Below are positions 44,828 to 55,212 of a DNA stretch of 64,000 bases, one piece after another. A model generated the notes under the pieces. That model had not been told where the DNA came from, searched no databases, and saw only the letters and a list, made by a program, of their open reading frames with translations. This stretch comes from Mycoplasmataceae bacterium UBA3729. Lineage in GTDB: Bacteria > Bacillota_I > Bacilli_A > Mycoplasmatales > Mycoplasmoidaceae. The stretch's first letter is position 1, and the number at the start of each line of letters is the position of its first letter. The DNA lies in assembly GCA_002372615.1 (NCBI GenBank), contig DFHG01000008.1, positions 36,894 to 100,893 of the forward strand, given 5' to 3'. Both the position numbers and the translations under genes were made by a program.

Positions 44828-45806
44828 AAAAATAGGAATTCTAGCTTCAGGTGGTAATTCACCAGCAATGAACAATTGCATTATTACAATTGTTAAAAAA
44901 TGTTCAAGTCTTAACATAGAATCAGTGTTGATTAATGAAGGTTTTCATGGTTTGTTAAACGAAAATTTTACAAAACCTGATGTTAATTTTCTATCAGTTT
45001 TTTATGATAATGGAAATGTTTGTATTGGTACTTCTAGATGCCCAGAATTTAAAGAAGAAAAAAACCAAATTAAAGCATATAAAATTTTAAAAAAGCATAA
45101 GATTGATTGTTTATTTATAATTGGTGGAAATGGTTCATATCATGGAGGTTATGCATTAACTAAGTTAGGTATGCATGTAATTTGTCTACCAGCTACAATT
45201 GATAATGATATTAATTCAACTGAAAAAACCATCGGTTTTTCTACAGCACTTAATAATATTGTGACTTGCATTGATTCAATTAAAGATAGTTTTGATTCAC
45301 ATAGAGGTATTTGTTTAATTGAAGTAATGGGAAGAAGATTTCCAGATTTAGCTATAAATGCTGGTATTGCTTGTGGAGTTGAAGGAATTATTACTAGTAG
45401 CAACATTATGACTGTAGATGATATTGTCAAATTAGCTAATGAAACTGAAAAAAATGGACACCGTTCATGTTTAATTGTTGTTACAGAAAAAATCTATGGA
45501 CGTGATGGATTACCAACTTTAAATGAAATTGTAGCTGAAGTGCAAAAAAGAACAAATCGTGTATCACGCGCTGATGTTTTAGGCTACATACAAAGAGGTG
45601 GCACTACAACATCAGAAGATCGTATTATGGGTAATTTAATGGGGGCTTTTAGTGTTGATCTAGCACAAAAAGATAATAAAAGTTATTCAGTAGATTTCAT
45701 TAATGGTAGAATTGTTGGAACCAATCTTGAAAAATCTATTAATGCACCATTAAAAAAAGAAAAAATTGCTTTATTAAAAGATTACTTTAAGTACAACAAA
45801 AAATAA
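44820..45806 (+). CDS. pfkA: 6-phosphofructokinase with atypical nucleotide-site motifs
   Basis: 328 aa, normal length. It phosphorylates fructose-6-phosphate in glycolysis. Recognisable motifs are ILASGGNSPAMNNCI, IGTSRCPEFKEEK, FIIGGNGSYHGG, PATIDNDINSTEKTIGF and LIEVMGRRFPDLAINAG. The family usually has GGDAPGMN, GGDGS and PGTIDND; here Asp 13 and 104 are Asn and Gly 125 is Ala. The catalytic Asp of TIDND (residue 128) and Arg73 are kept. Phosphoryl donor use may therefore differ. Confidence 0.9.
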   Translation: MVKKIGILASGGNSPAMNNCIITIVKKCSSLNIESVLINEGFHGLLNENFTKPDVNFLSVFYDNGNVCIGTSRCPEFKEEKNQIKAYKILKKHKIDCLFIIGGNGSYHGGYALTKLGMHVICLPATIDNDINSTEKTIGFSTALNNIVTCIDSIKDSFDSHRGICLIEVMGRRFPDLAINAGIACGVEGIITSSNIMTVDDIVKLANETEKNGHRSCLIVVTEKIYGRDGLPTLNEIVAEVQKRTNRVSRADVLGYIQRGGTTTSEDRIMGNLMGAFSVDLAQKDNKSYSVDFINGRIVGTNLEKSINAPLKKEKIALLKDYFKYNKK

Positions 45807-45809
45807 AAT

Positions 45810-47303
45810 ATGATTAATAATTTAAGTGAAAATTACATAAAAAAAACAAAAATCATTGCAACAGTAGGTCCATCATTAATCAATGGTATTAATGATGTTA
45901 AACAATTAAAATTAAAATCATTTTCAAATCAAGTTAACATTGCTTCTAATAATATTGAACAAGCAATAAAATCTGGTGTTAATTGTTTTAGATTAAATTT
46001 TAGCCATGGTAATCAAAATGAACATTTAGCAAAAATTGAAATTATTAGATCAGTAGCTCATAAAATGGATGTTAATGTTGCAATCATGCTTGATACTAAA
46101 GGTCCAGAAATTAGAATATCAAAGTTAAAAAAAGATAGTTACATTGTTAAAGAAAATCAAATAGTATGCATAAGTACTAAAAAAAATATTATTGGTGATA
46201 ACAATTCATTCAGTGTAAGTGATGCCACTAAAACTTATAACATGGCAAATGATGTAAAACCTAATTCAATTATTTTAATTAGTGATGGAAAATTAACTTT
46301 AAAGGTAATTGATGTTGATGCAAATAAAGGAATAATAAAAACTATTGCATTAAATACTTATAGTATTAGTCAAGGCAAACGAATTAATTTACCCGATACA
46401 CAATATTCACTCCCATTTATGTCAGAAGTTGATTACAATGATATTTTATTTGCTTGCAAACACAATGTTGATTATATTGCTGCAAGTTTTTGTAATAGTG
46501 CAAAAGATGTAAAACAAATTAGAAATATCTTAATTAAAAACAATCGACCTAGTATCCAAATTATTGCTAAAATTGAATCTTCACATGCGATTAAAAATCT
46601 AAATGAGATTATTAAGGCAAGTGACGGGATTATGGTTGCTAGAGGTGATTTAGGATTAGAAATTCCTTATTATGATGTTCCATATTGGGAAAAACAAATG
46701 ATTAGAAGATGTCGTTTTAATGGAAAACCTGTTATTGTAGCTACACAAATGTTAGATTCATTAGAATCAAACATCTTACCTACACGCGCAGAAGTTACTG
46801 ATGTATTTTTTGCAGTTGATCGGGGAGCTGATGCTACAATGCTTTCTGGAGAAACTGCTAATGGTAAATATCCATTATCAGCAATTAATATAATGTCAAA
46901 CATTGATATCAAATCTGAACATTTATTTGATTATGAACGATCAATAAATTTTTATTTTAAAAAAACAAATTTTAAACAAAAAATTAAAACTGAAATTAAA
47001 AAATTAGCTAATAAAATTAAACCAACTAATGAATTAGTTGAACAAAAATTTCCATACTCATTTATTGCATTATTTTCAAATGATATGGAAAAAATTAAAG
47101 CATTATCTAACATACGACCAGGTGCACCTATATTTTTATTTACTTCTACAAAGGAATTAATAAGATACTTTAGTATCTATTATGGTGTCCAAACATTTTT
47201 TGTTAAAAATATAAACATTTCTAAAACTGAAAAAGTTCAATTGATTAATAAAATCATTAACAAAATAAAAATTAAAGTTAATAAATATATTACTTTGAAT
47301 TAA
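45810..47303 (+). CDS. pyk: Pyruvate kinase
   Basis: 497 aa. KTKIIATVGPSLINGINDVK, CFRLNFSHGNQNEHLAKIEI, IMLDTKGPEIRI, IIAKIESSHAIKNLNEII, GIMVARGDLGLEIP, VATQMLDSLESNILPTRAEV and MLSGETANGKYPLSAINIM cover the active site. It makes ATP and pyruvate from PEP. An insertion of about 15 residues near position 25-45 separates the first strand from the SGVNCFRLNF strand. It starts 3 nt after pfkA. Confidence 0.95.
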   Translation: MINNLSENYIKKTKIIATVGPSLINGINDVKQLKLKSFSNQVNIASNNIEQAIKSGVNCFRLNFSHGNQNEHLAKIEIIRSVAHKMDVNVAIMLDTKGPEIRISKLKKDSYIVKENQIVCISTKKNIIGDNNSFSVSDATKTYNMANDVKPNSIILISDGKLTLKVIDVDANKGIIKTIALNTYSISQGKRINLPDTQYSLPFMSEVDYNDILFACKHNVDYIAASFCNSAKDVKQIRNILIKNNRPSIQIIAKIESSHAIKNLNEIIKASDGIMVARGDLGLEIPYYDVPYWEKQMIRRCRFNGKPVIVATQMLDSLESNILPTRAEVTDVFFAVDRGADATMLSGETANGKYPLSAINIMSNIDIKSEHLFDYERSINFYFKKTNFKQKIKTEIKKLANKIKPTNELVEQKFPYSFIALFSNDMEKIKALSNIRPGAPIFLFTSTKELIRYFSIYYGVQTFFVKNINISKTEKVQLINKIINKIKIKVNKYITLN

Positions 47304-47809
47304 TATACAAAGTAAGCTTTAAAGTCTTGCCAATTAATTAAGTACAATTTATTATGTTTTTTCTTTAGTGCAATAAAATCTGAGTTATGTTGTAAAAAGC
47401 ATTTGACTTCTTACTAATGTCATTAGTAAGTGTTTCATATCTACTGTTTAAAAGTTCTTTTTTAATAGTTTTTCTAGATCTGTTTAATTCAAAAAAGCTG
47501 AATAGTTAATATATATTAATCATTTTAATTCAATTACATCCCAACCATGAATAGTTTAACTATCAATAAATTTTAAAATTAAATTATTGACAATTAATTT
47601 ATCAGGTTTTCTTCTTTTCCATAATGAAAAATGTTTATAATAATTATTCATTTGGTTTCATATAAATTGATCTTTTTTTATTGTTTTACTTAAAAAACTC
47701 AGTGATTTTTTTATTTAAGTAGGTACTTTAAGATATAATTGTGACCTACTTATAAGTTAATAAAAATCATAAATATTTATTATTTTCTTATTTGTATAAT
47801 TAATACATT
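47304..47809. other. Intergenic region with a possible decayed minus-strand ORF
   Basis: A 506-nt gap without an intact gene. Minus-strand pieces include MNNYYKHFSLWKRRKPDKLI and FFELNRSRKTIKKELLNSRY in different frames and interrupted by TAA stops; they may be a transposase remnant, but I could not name the family. A TATAAT at 47795-47800 lies 9 nt before the next gene. Confidence 0.35.
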
Positions 47810-48676
47810 ATGTTTGGAAGAAGAATGAAAAATCAAGTTTATATTCAAGGAAGTGACAAACTTAATACACAACAATCTTCTATTTTGGTGAAATCATTTT
47901 TACATGCTGGGATTGGTTTTTTTACAATTGCAGCATTTTCACTTGTTTTAGGTGTTTTATGAGTATGAATATTTAAAAAATATTGTGGTTTAACAGAAGA
48001 GTGATGAGAAAATGAGGAAATAGTAAATAAATTATTTACTATGATTGTTGCAATTCTTTGTACAGCAATAGGACTAATGATTTTTTCATTAATACTTTAC
48101 TATATTTGAAGATTCCGTATTTATGATCGTAGTTTAGGTTTTAACATTACAGTATGAACTTTTTATATTGTTTCTCAATCTGTAGGGTTTTCTATAGTTG
48201 TTAGCTTGTTTTCAGCACAATTTATGGTATATGTGTTTGGTATTGGTGCAATAATATGTTTTATTGTTTCTTTAATTGGATGATATACTTCAAAAAAAGC
48301 TGCAATGACATTAACAAAAATTTCTATTTTCACTTTGATAATATCATTTTTGGCAGCAATAGTATTATTCTGCACTACAATCATTATGGTTATAAAAAAC
48401 AAAACTTGAACAGCACAAACAATTATAAACATTTTATATTTTGGTATTGGTGCAGTTTTCACATTACTTACAATGATCGCTATCATAGTCCAAATTAGTA
48501 ATTTTAAAAGAAGTAATGAGTTTTCAAACATATCTCAATTATCTCGAAGTCATCCTAATATGACAAGACAAATGATTTCTTTATTTAGTATGGAATTATT
48601 AATCAAATACATTATGCTTGTTTGATTATTATTAAGATTTGCTATTGCATTAAGAAGTCTTAGGTTTAAAAAATAA
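47810..48676 (+). CDS. Seven-helix membrane protein, Bax-inhibitor-1-like layout
   Basis: 288 aa with about seven hydrophobic segments after a 30-residue cytoplasmic N-terminus (MFGRRMKNQVYIQGSDKLN). Segments such as FMVYVFGIGAIICFIVSLIG followed by WYTSKKAAMTLTKISI resemble the region of Bax inhibitor-1-family proteins containing Y-T-x-K, but similarity is weak. The function is unknown. It has its own -10 box and probably no 5' leader. Confidence 0.6.
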
Positions 48677-48716
48677 CATTTTAATAGTAATTAGTATTTA
48701 ACTCAATACATGAAAT

Positions 48717-49439
48717 ATGAAATACCTATATGGTAAAAATGCATTAGAATATCAAATAATAATAAATAAGGATGAAATTAAACAAGTTCATCTATATAAA
48801 ACTAATAAATTTGAAATTAAAAATTTAAAGAATAAAGGAATTAAAATAAAAATACATCACGATTTTACTTTTTTTAATAATTTTAATAAAAATTTAAATC
48901 ATCAATTTATTATTACTGAATTATTTTCCACAAACAAAGATGATTTAAATATTGATGACTATTTAAAAATTAACAATAATAAAAAGAACCATAGAATTGT
49001 TATTCTTGATTCTATTGAAGATCCACAAAATTTTGGTGCAATTTTACGAACATGTGAAGCTTTTGGAATAAATTGTGTTATCTATAAATCAGATAATCAA
49101 GTACAAATTAATGATTTTGTAATTAAAACAAGTATGGGTGCAATTAACAATATTAACTTAATTAAAGTTAATAATATATCACAAACTATAAAAAAGCTAA
49201 AAGAAAATAACTTCTTTATTTATGCCTCAGTTTTATCAGATAAAGCAATTTCAATTAATAAAATTAATTTTCCTAATAAAATAGCTGTAATTGTTGGTAA
49301 TGAACATAAAGGTATATCAAGAATTTTAATTGATAAATCTGATCAATTAATTAAAATAGATATGTTTGGTCAAATACAGTCATTAAATGTATCAGTTGCT
49401 TGTGGTATATTAGCATATGAAATCACTAAAAAAAATTAA
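48717..49439 (+). CDS. rlmB: 23S rRNA 2'-O-ribose methyltransferase (TrmH/SpoU family)
   Basis: 240 aa. An N-terminal substrate-binding domain (KYLYGKNALEYQIIINKDEI) precedes the SPOUT trefoil-knot domain: IVILDSIEDPQNFGAILRTC (motif 1), IAVIVGNEHKGISRILIDKS (motif 2) and IKIDMFGQIQSLNVSVACGI (motif 3). It fits RlmB, which methylates G2251. The RNA target is inferred from family only. It overlaps ribF by 23 nt. Confidence 0.88.
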   Translation: MKYLYGKNALEYQIIINKDEIKQVHLYKTNKFEIKNLKNKGIKIKIHHDFTFFNNFNKNLNHQFIITELFSTNKDDLNIDDYLKINNNKKNHRIVILDSIEDPQNFGAILRTCEAFGINCVIYKSDNQVQINDFVIKTSMGAINNINLIKVNNISQTIKKLKENNFFIYASVLSDKAISINKINFPNKIAVIVGNEHKGISRILIDKSDQLIKIDMFGQIQSLNVSVACGILAYEITKKN

Positions 49440-50250
49440 AAGGTTACCATTAATAATCGGTTCTTTTGATTCTTTACATCTAGGGCACAAAAAATTATTT
49501 AATAAAGCCGGCAATAAATTTAATATTTTATTAATTTGAACTGGATTAACAAAAGGAAAATATTTAAATAATTTAATGGAACGAATTAAAAATTTAGATT
49601 CTACTAACTATGAAAATTTATTTGTTTTTGACATTACAAAAAATAATTTTTGTGCAAAAAAATTTATTGAAAAATATTTAATAATGATAAATCCATCAAA
49701 AATTATTGTTGGTAGTGATTTCAAATTTGGTAAAAGATTAGATGGTAATATTAATTTATTAAAGCAATATTTTAAAGTAGTAACAATTAAATATAATCCG
49801 CAATATCAGACTAATAAAATTAAACAACTTTATGAATTAGGTAAGATAAATAAAGCTAATATTTTACTTAATCATGATATCACTTTTAAAGGTAAATCGA
49901 TTCAAGGCAAACAAGAAGGAAGAAAATTAGGTTTTCCTACTATAAACATTCTTCTTGATAGAAAAAATAAAATTATTTTACTTAATGGAATATATGCTGG
50001 TGAATGCATAATTAATAATAAATCTTATAAATCTGCTATTTGTATTTATAAAAATAATAACGATAAACAATTAATCGAAATTCATTGTTTGAATACAAAA
50101 ATTAAAAATAATTTCTATGGAAAAAATATAATTTTTAAATTAAGTAAATTTATTAATAAATTTACTTATGTTAATAATACAAAACAATTAAAAAATATTA
50201 TTCAATACAATATTGAATTAGTTAATAAATACTTTGATGCTAAATTTTAG
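49417..50250 (+). CDS. ribF: Bifunctional riboflavin kinase / FAD synthetase
   Basis: 277 aa. The N-terminal nucleotidyltransferase domain has PLIIGSFDSLHLGHKKLFNK and KIIVGSDFKFGKRLDGNINL; the C-terminal kinase domain has FKGKSIQGKQEGRKLGFPTI and LNGIYAGECIINNKSYKSAI. It converts riboflavin to FMN and FAD. The first Met is at 49417, inside rlmB. Its end overlaps the HIT gene by 11 nt. Confidence 0.93.
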
Positions 50251-50653
50251 TAGATTTGATTATATTGTAAGTTTTATCGATATCATTAACAAAAATATTC
50301 TTACATTTACCAAATTTAAAACCTTCATCTTTACCATATTTTGGAATAACATGCATATGAACATGCATAACATCTTGTCCAGCTATTTTATTTTCATTAC
50401 AAAGATAATTAAAACCTCATGGTTTTAATTTAGATTTACTTATCTTATTAGCAACATTTTTACAAAGTTCAGTCATAGCTGCTAAAACATCTACAGGTGT
50501 CTCACTAAAATATTGATAATGTTGTTTACTAATAATGATGGTATGACCATCAGCAATTGGATTAATGTCTAAAAAAGCAATTGCTTTTTCATTCTCATCA
50601 ACAATTTTTGCAGGAATATTACCTTTAATAATTTCACAAAAAATACAGCTCAT
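50240..50653 (-). CDS. hinT: HIT-family purine nucleoside phosphoramidase
   Basis: 137 aa. CIFCEIIKGNIPAKIVDENE, HTIIISKQHYQYFSE and the histidine triad QDVMHVHMHVIPKYG identify a HinT-like HIT protein. The two N-terminal cysteines fit the zinc-binding variant. It is transcribed from an AT-rich promoter shared with the divergent small gene at 50711. Confidence 0.93.
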
Positions 50654-50710
50654 AATATATATAATATATTATATATACATAATATAATTGATTTGGAGAA
50701 GAATACGGCA

Positions 50711-50926
50711 ATGGCAGCAATTAAATTACAAACAACAGCTGAAGATATTAGAAAAATGTCAGAAAATGAATGACAAGAATATCGTAAGAAATCTTGATTA
50801 AGAAAACGTGAATATTATAGTCAAGAATTACCTAATTACTATTTACCAAACCGTGAAGGTTATGCAAAATATCTTGAAAAAATTCAAGAAAGAATTAGCA
50901 AACGAAATCTCAAAAATGCTAAATAA
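50711..50926 (+). CDS. Small conserved-looking basic protein
   Basis: 71 aa, too short to be listed by simple ORF finders because of two TGA Trp codons. It is highly charged, with Tyr-rich helix (SWLRKREYYSQELPNYYLPN) and a basic C-terminus. A good Shine-Dalgarno (GGAGAA at 50695-50700) and an upstream TATAAT support expression. The family was not recognised. Its stop abuts the rnhC stop on the other strand exactly. Confidence 0.7.
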
Positions 50927-51874
50927 TTAAATTTTAAAATTTAATTTAATATAATTTTTAAGCTCTTCTTTCCCAAAATTATTAATAATCAAATCAATAT
51001 TTAACTTGATTATTTTTTTTCTAGTAGAACCTAGTTGAAATGATTTAATTTTTTGTGAATTAATTTTAACATTAGTATTAAATAAATGCAATAAATTATC
51101 AATCATTAATAAAAATTGATATCGTGCAATAATGCTTGCAATAGCAACAGCAATATATTTAGATTCAGCTTTTGTTTCAAAGATATCGACTTTGTGTAAA
51201 TAGTCATTAGAATTAATACTTAATTTATCCAAATAACTGTCATAATTTTGTTTAGAGCAATATTCATCCATTACAACTCTTTTATTGGTTAAATTATTTT
51301 TACTTTTAATACATGAAATACAAACATCATGTCCATATGTTTTCAAAATGTTAATGTTATGATATTGTTGATATAACAAATTGTATTCATTAGGATAAAA
51401 TACTTTACATTCATATTTAACTAATTTCATTAATTTAGGGGCAATATCAAAAATGTCATTATCTTTAATTTTTTTAGAATCAGTTATTTTAAATTCTTTA
51501 AGTTTAGCTAAAATAGAATTATTGATATATGCTGCGCAGCATACAAAACCACCAAAATAATCTCCTGTGCCAACCTCATCACAACCAATATAATCACTTG
51601 CAATATGATCGCTTATAGATTTATCTGCATAATTAACATATGGCAAATTTAATTTTTTTACTAAATTAACTATATTTTTACCTTGTATTAAAATACTATT
51701 ATTATTAAAAATTGTTAACTTACAATTATCAATTTCATATATGATTTTTTGTAAGTCATTATTAATTAATTTATGACATTTTTTAGATAAATTATTAATT
51801 AATGTTTCTCTCAATTTATCACTAATTTTATTAGTGTAAATAGACCTACTATACATTGGCATTTTTTTAGTCAT
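50927..51874 (-). CDS. rnhC: Ribonuclease HIII
   Basis: 315 aa. An N-terminal TBP-like substrate-binding domain (ILIQGKNIVNLVKKLNLPY) precedes the RNase H2/H3 catalytic domain: YIGCDEVGTGDYFGGFVCCA with the DEVG acidic pair, KITDSKKIKDNDI, and FETKAESKYIAVAIASIIAR. This domain order defines HIII rather than HII. It removes RNA from RNA-DNA hybrids. Confidence 0.93.
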   Translation of the reverse strand: MTKKMPMYSRSIYTNKISDKLRETLINNLSKKCHKLINNDLQKIIYEIDNCKLTIFNNNSILIQGKNIVNLVKKLNLPYVNYADKSISDHIASDYIGCDEVGTGDYFGGFVCCAAYINNSILAKLKEFKITDSKKIKDNDIFDIAPKLMKLVKYECKVFYPNEYNLLYQQYHNINILKTYGHDVCISCIKSKNNLTNKRVVMDEYCSKQNYDSYLDKLSINSNDYLHKVDIFETKAESKYIAVAIASIIARYQFLLMIDNLLHLFNTNVKINSQKIKSFQLGSTRKKIIKLNIDLIINNFGKEELKNYIKLNFKI

Positions 51875-51887
51875 AAAATATATTTAA

Positions 51888-51897
51888 ATTATATACT
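51888..51897. promoter_or_regulatory. Overlapping divergent -10 boxes (rnhC / divIVA-like)
   Basis: The minus-strand TATAAT (51893-51888) and plus-strand TATACT (51892-51897) share two bases in a 29-bp intergenic region. The plus box ends 6 nt before ATG 51904. Confidence 0.5.
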
Positions 51898-51903
51898 TTT
51901 TTT

Positions 51904-52278
51904 ATGAGTAATGACTTTGATAAAAAGGCTAAAGAGATATTAAATAAACAATTTAGACAAAAAATACATGGTGGCTATGATCCAGAAGATGTTGATCAAT
52001 TTTTTGATGATGTAATAGTTTACATTAAAAAAATTGAAACTGATTATAATCAAATTAATGAAAAATTAAAAGATAATCAATCAATTATTGATGATTTAAA
52101 AAAACAAATTAATAATAAAGAAAATATTATTGCTTCTTTAAAAGAAGAATTGAAACATTACCAAGATGAAGGTTATTCAAATAAAATTTTAAATGATCGT
52201 GTTAATACACTTGAAAATACAATTAAAACAATTTATTTAAATTCATTAAAAAGTAATGATAATAAAAAAAATAAATAA
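51904..52278 (+). CDS. DivIVA/GpsB-like coiled-coil cell-division protein
   Basis: 124 aa. The N-terminal lipid-binding-type motif RQKIHGGYDPEDVDQFFDDV is the DivIVA-domain signature. It is followed by a ~60-residue coiled coil (YIKKIETDYNQINEKLKDNQ and onward). Short size suits GpsB-like proteins. In a wall-less cell it may organise the pole or division site. Convergent with fba. Confidence 0.85.
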   Translation: MSNDFDKKAKEILNKQFRQKIHGGYDPEDVDQFFDDVIVYIKKIETDYNQINEKLKDNQSIIDDLKKQINNKENIIASLKEELKHYQDEGYSNKILNDRVNTLENTIKTIYLNSLKSNDNKKNK

Positions 52279-52288
52279 AAGTTAAAAA

Positions 52289-53164
52289 TTAATTTTTACC
52301 TAACGAACCAAAAACAGTCATTTTTTCAATAATTTTGTTTTTTATAGCTTCAGTACCAGGTTTTAATAATTTTCTAGGATCAAATCCTTTATTGGTCAAA
52401 TTTAGGTCATTTTTTTGTTCGATGTATTTACGTGTTGCATCAGCAAATGCTAATTGGCATTCAGTATTTACATTAATTTTAGCAATTCCTAAAGAAATAG
52501 CTTTCTTTATCATATCATTAGGTATATTTGTGCCACCATGTAAAACTAATGCCATATGATTGGTTGCTTCAGCGATTTTTGATAATAATTCAAAATTTAA
52601 ACCTTTTCAATTACTTGGATAAATTCCATGAATATTACCAATTCCTGCAGCTAGACAACAAATACTAAGTTTAGACATTTCAGCACATTCTTCGACATTT
52701 GCTTGCTCTCCTAAAGCAATTACACCATCTTCTTCGCCGCCAATAGTACCTACTTCAGCTTCTACAGTTGCATTGGTAGCTTTAGCTAATTCAATAATTT
52801 TGTTAATACGCTCAATGTTTTCTTTAAAATTGTAACTACTACCATCAAACATTACAGAACTAAAACCAGCTTTTAAAGCAGCAATTGCGCCATCATATGA
52901 TCCATGATCTAAATGAAGAGCAATATTAACAGTAATATTCATATTTTGCATACAATTAGTTACCATATCAACAACATTTTTATAACCACACATGTATTTA
53001 GCAGCACCTTCACTAACACCAAGGATTATTGGTGAATTTGTAGTTTGAGCAGCCATTAAAGCAGCTTTAATTCATTCAAGATTATTAATATTTATGTGTG
53101 CAACTGCATAATGATTATCAACTGCTTTCTTAAGCATGTCGCTCATATTTACTAATTTTTGCAT
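52289..53164 (-). CDS. fba: Class II fructose-1,6-bisphosphate aldolase
   Basis: 291 aa. Zinc ligands appear in NIALHLDHGSYDGAIAALKA, VEAEVGTIGGEEDGV and GIGNIHGIYPSN, and LVLHGGTNIPNDMIKKAISL with KINVNTECQLAF completes the site. It cleaves fructose-1,6-bisphosphate to triose phosphates. It starts 3 nt after the rpoE stop, so the two are co-transcribed. Confidence 0.95.
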
Positions 53165-53167
53165 ATA

Positions 53168-53578
53168 TTATTCCTCTTCTTCAAATTCATTATTATCAAG
53201 TGAAGTTTCGTCATTGCTGTCAAATTCTTCATCATATTCTTGATTATTTTCTTCAGCTTGGAGGTCTTTATCTTTTTCAAGATATTCTTCTTCATCATCT
53301 GTATTTAACCCATACAATGTTTCTTCAATGTAATTTTTTTCACATTTGTCAAGGTTAAATTCACTTAAACATCATTTTTGTTTATTTCTATTACATAAGA
53401 TGAAACGAGTATCTTGTGTTAAATCAGTGTAAAATTCTCCGATTAATTCTTCTGCATCATTTTTTTTGATTCTTGCTGCAGTTAATAATTTTGATCATAA
53501 TTTGCTAAATTCAAATTGTTGACCACCAAATTCTTTTTTAGCTATCTCATATGCTTTATCAATTAATTGTTTTGCCAT
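53168..53578 (-). CDS. rpoE: RNA polymerase delta subunit
   Basis: 136 aa. The N-terminal HARE-HTH-like domain (LIDKAYEIAKKEFGGQQFEF through DLTQDTRFILCNRNKQKWCL) is followed by a strongly acidic Asp/Glu tail of about 55 residues. This is the layout of Firmicutes/mollicute delta, which speeds promoter complex recycling. A TATAAT lies 10 nt upstream. Confidence 0.9.
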
Positions 53579-53628
53579 ATTGACAATTATTATATTTATT
53601 AATTAGAATTAACAACTAATAGATTATT

Positions 53629-54195
53629 TTATTTTTTGTTAATTTTTTTAAGAAGATTATTAATGTCATTTTTATTCATTCCTAACATATTAAAACGTTT
53701 TAGCATTTGTTTATTATTACAATAACCAATATTTAATAAATCGCAAATCTTTTTTCTAATTTCATAACTATTTAAATTAAAATGTTGATATTCTTCTAAT
53801 GATAAAGTATTTTTTACACTATTGTTTTTTTTAATATTTTTAAAAGCATTAATAATTTCTTCATCACTTGCTTCACAAACACCATTTTTTTTAATATCTT
53901 TTTTTCGTGTGACAAATGCTTCAAAATAATTATCAAGATGACTAATTATTTTTTTTCTAATTAATTCACCTTGATAATCAGGATCTAAAAAAAGGATAAT
54001 TCCTCTATTAGTAGCTACTTTTTTTATTAATGAAATAGTTCTATTATTAATTGCAGAACCGTTGGTTTCAATTGTATCAACATTGAATAATCTTTTTAAG
54101 TGATTAGTATCACTTTTTCCTTCAACTACTACAACTTCTTTTATTATGGGTTTATTTTTTGTAAAAGTTGATGAAATTATTTTTTTTGTTTGCAT
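53629..54195 (-). CDS. rnmV: Ribonuclease M5
   Basis: 188 aa. A TOPRIM domain: KEVVVVEGKSDTNHLKRLFN, IETNGSAINNRTISLIKKVA, GIILFLDPDYQGELIRKKI. It matures 5S rRNA precursors. The start lies 44 nt inside the end of prs in another frame, a fairly long overlap. Confidence 0.92.
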   Translation of the reverse strand: MQTKKIISSTFTKNKPIIKEVVVVEGKSDTNHLKRLFNVDTIETNGSAINNRTISLIKKVATNRGIILFLDPDYQGELIRKKIISHLDNYFEAFVTRKKDIKKNGVCEASDEEIINAFKNIKKNNSVKNTLSLEEYQHFNLNSYEIRKKICDLLNIGYCNNKQMLKRFNMLGMNKNDINNLLKKINKK

Positions 54196-55144
54196 ATTGA
54201 GATAATGATTGATTTTCAGAAAAAATAATTTTAATTACATCAGCTAAGTAACTACTTACATCAACAATTTTAAAATTTTTATTTTTAATTTTGTAAACTG
54301 ATTCAATGGTATTAGTTACATAAATTTTATCAATAATGTGTTGTTTCATCAAATTTTGAATTCTATCAAGAGCGTCCCTTGAAAATAAGCCATGAGTAGC
54401 AACAATATTTACTGTTTTAGCACCATTTTTTTTAAGCGCAATTGCTGCTTCACAAATGGTACCAGCTGTGTCAATTATATCATCAACAATTAAACAATTT
54501 TTATTCTTAGTGTCACCAAGTATGTTTAATATTTCAGCGGTATTTGGACGAACTCTTTTTTTATCAAGAATAATAATACCAGCATTTGGGATAAATTGAC
54601 TTACTTCTCGCGCTCTTTTTACACTTCCATAATCAGGAGATACTAAAGCTAAATTAGTATGAACTATTTTCAAAAATTTAGATACACCTAAAGATCAGAG
54701 TCTTAAACTATCAAAGGGTATCTCATAAAAACCTTGAATTTGTTCAGTATGAACATCAATTGTTACAACATGATTTACACCAGCTATTTGTAACAAATTA
54801 GCAATTAATTTTGCTGTAATAGGTTCTCTCCCACGTGATTTACGATCTTGTCGAGCATAAGCTAGGTAAGGAATGATAGTAACAATTTCTTTAACATATG
54901 CACGTTTTAATGAATCTATGCAAACTAATAATTCCATTAAGTTTTCATTTACAGGTTTAGAAATAGATTGAATAATAACAATTTTTTTATGTCTAACAGT
55001 CTCATTTGGACAAACTAAAATTTCACCATCAGCAAAGTGAGAAATAGTAGTATCAATTAATTTAATTTTTAAATGTTGAGCAATTAACTTTGCAAGTTTT
55101 TGAGAACCTGAAAGTCCAATAATTCCAATATTTTTAAAACTCAT
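54152..55144 (-). CDS. prs: Ribose-phosphate pyrophosphokinase
   Basis: 330 aa. NIGIIGLSGSQKLAKLIAQH, FADGEILVCPNETVRHKKIV, YLAYARQDRKSRGREPITAK, VVTIDVHTEQIQGFYEIPFD, LVSPDYGSVKRAREVS and NCLIVDDIIDTAGTICEAA (PRPP site) are all present. It makes PRPP for nucleotide and NAD synthesis. A TATAAT ends 7 nt before the ATG. Confidence 0.96.
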
Positions 55145-55212
55145 ACTTTTATTATATAAAGTATTTTATTTTACTAATATATGCTAATACAATTAAAATT
55201 TAGCAATTTCAT

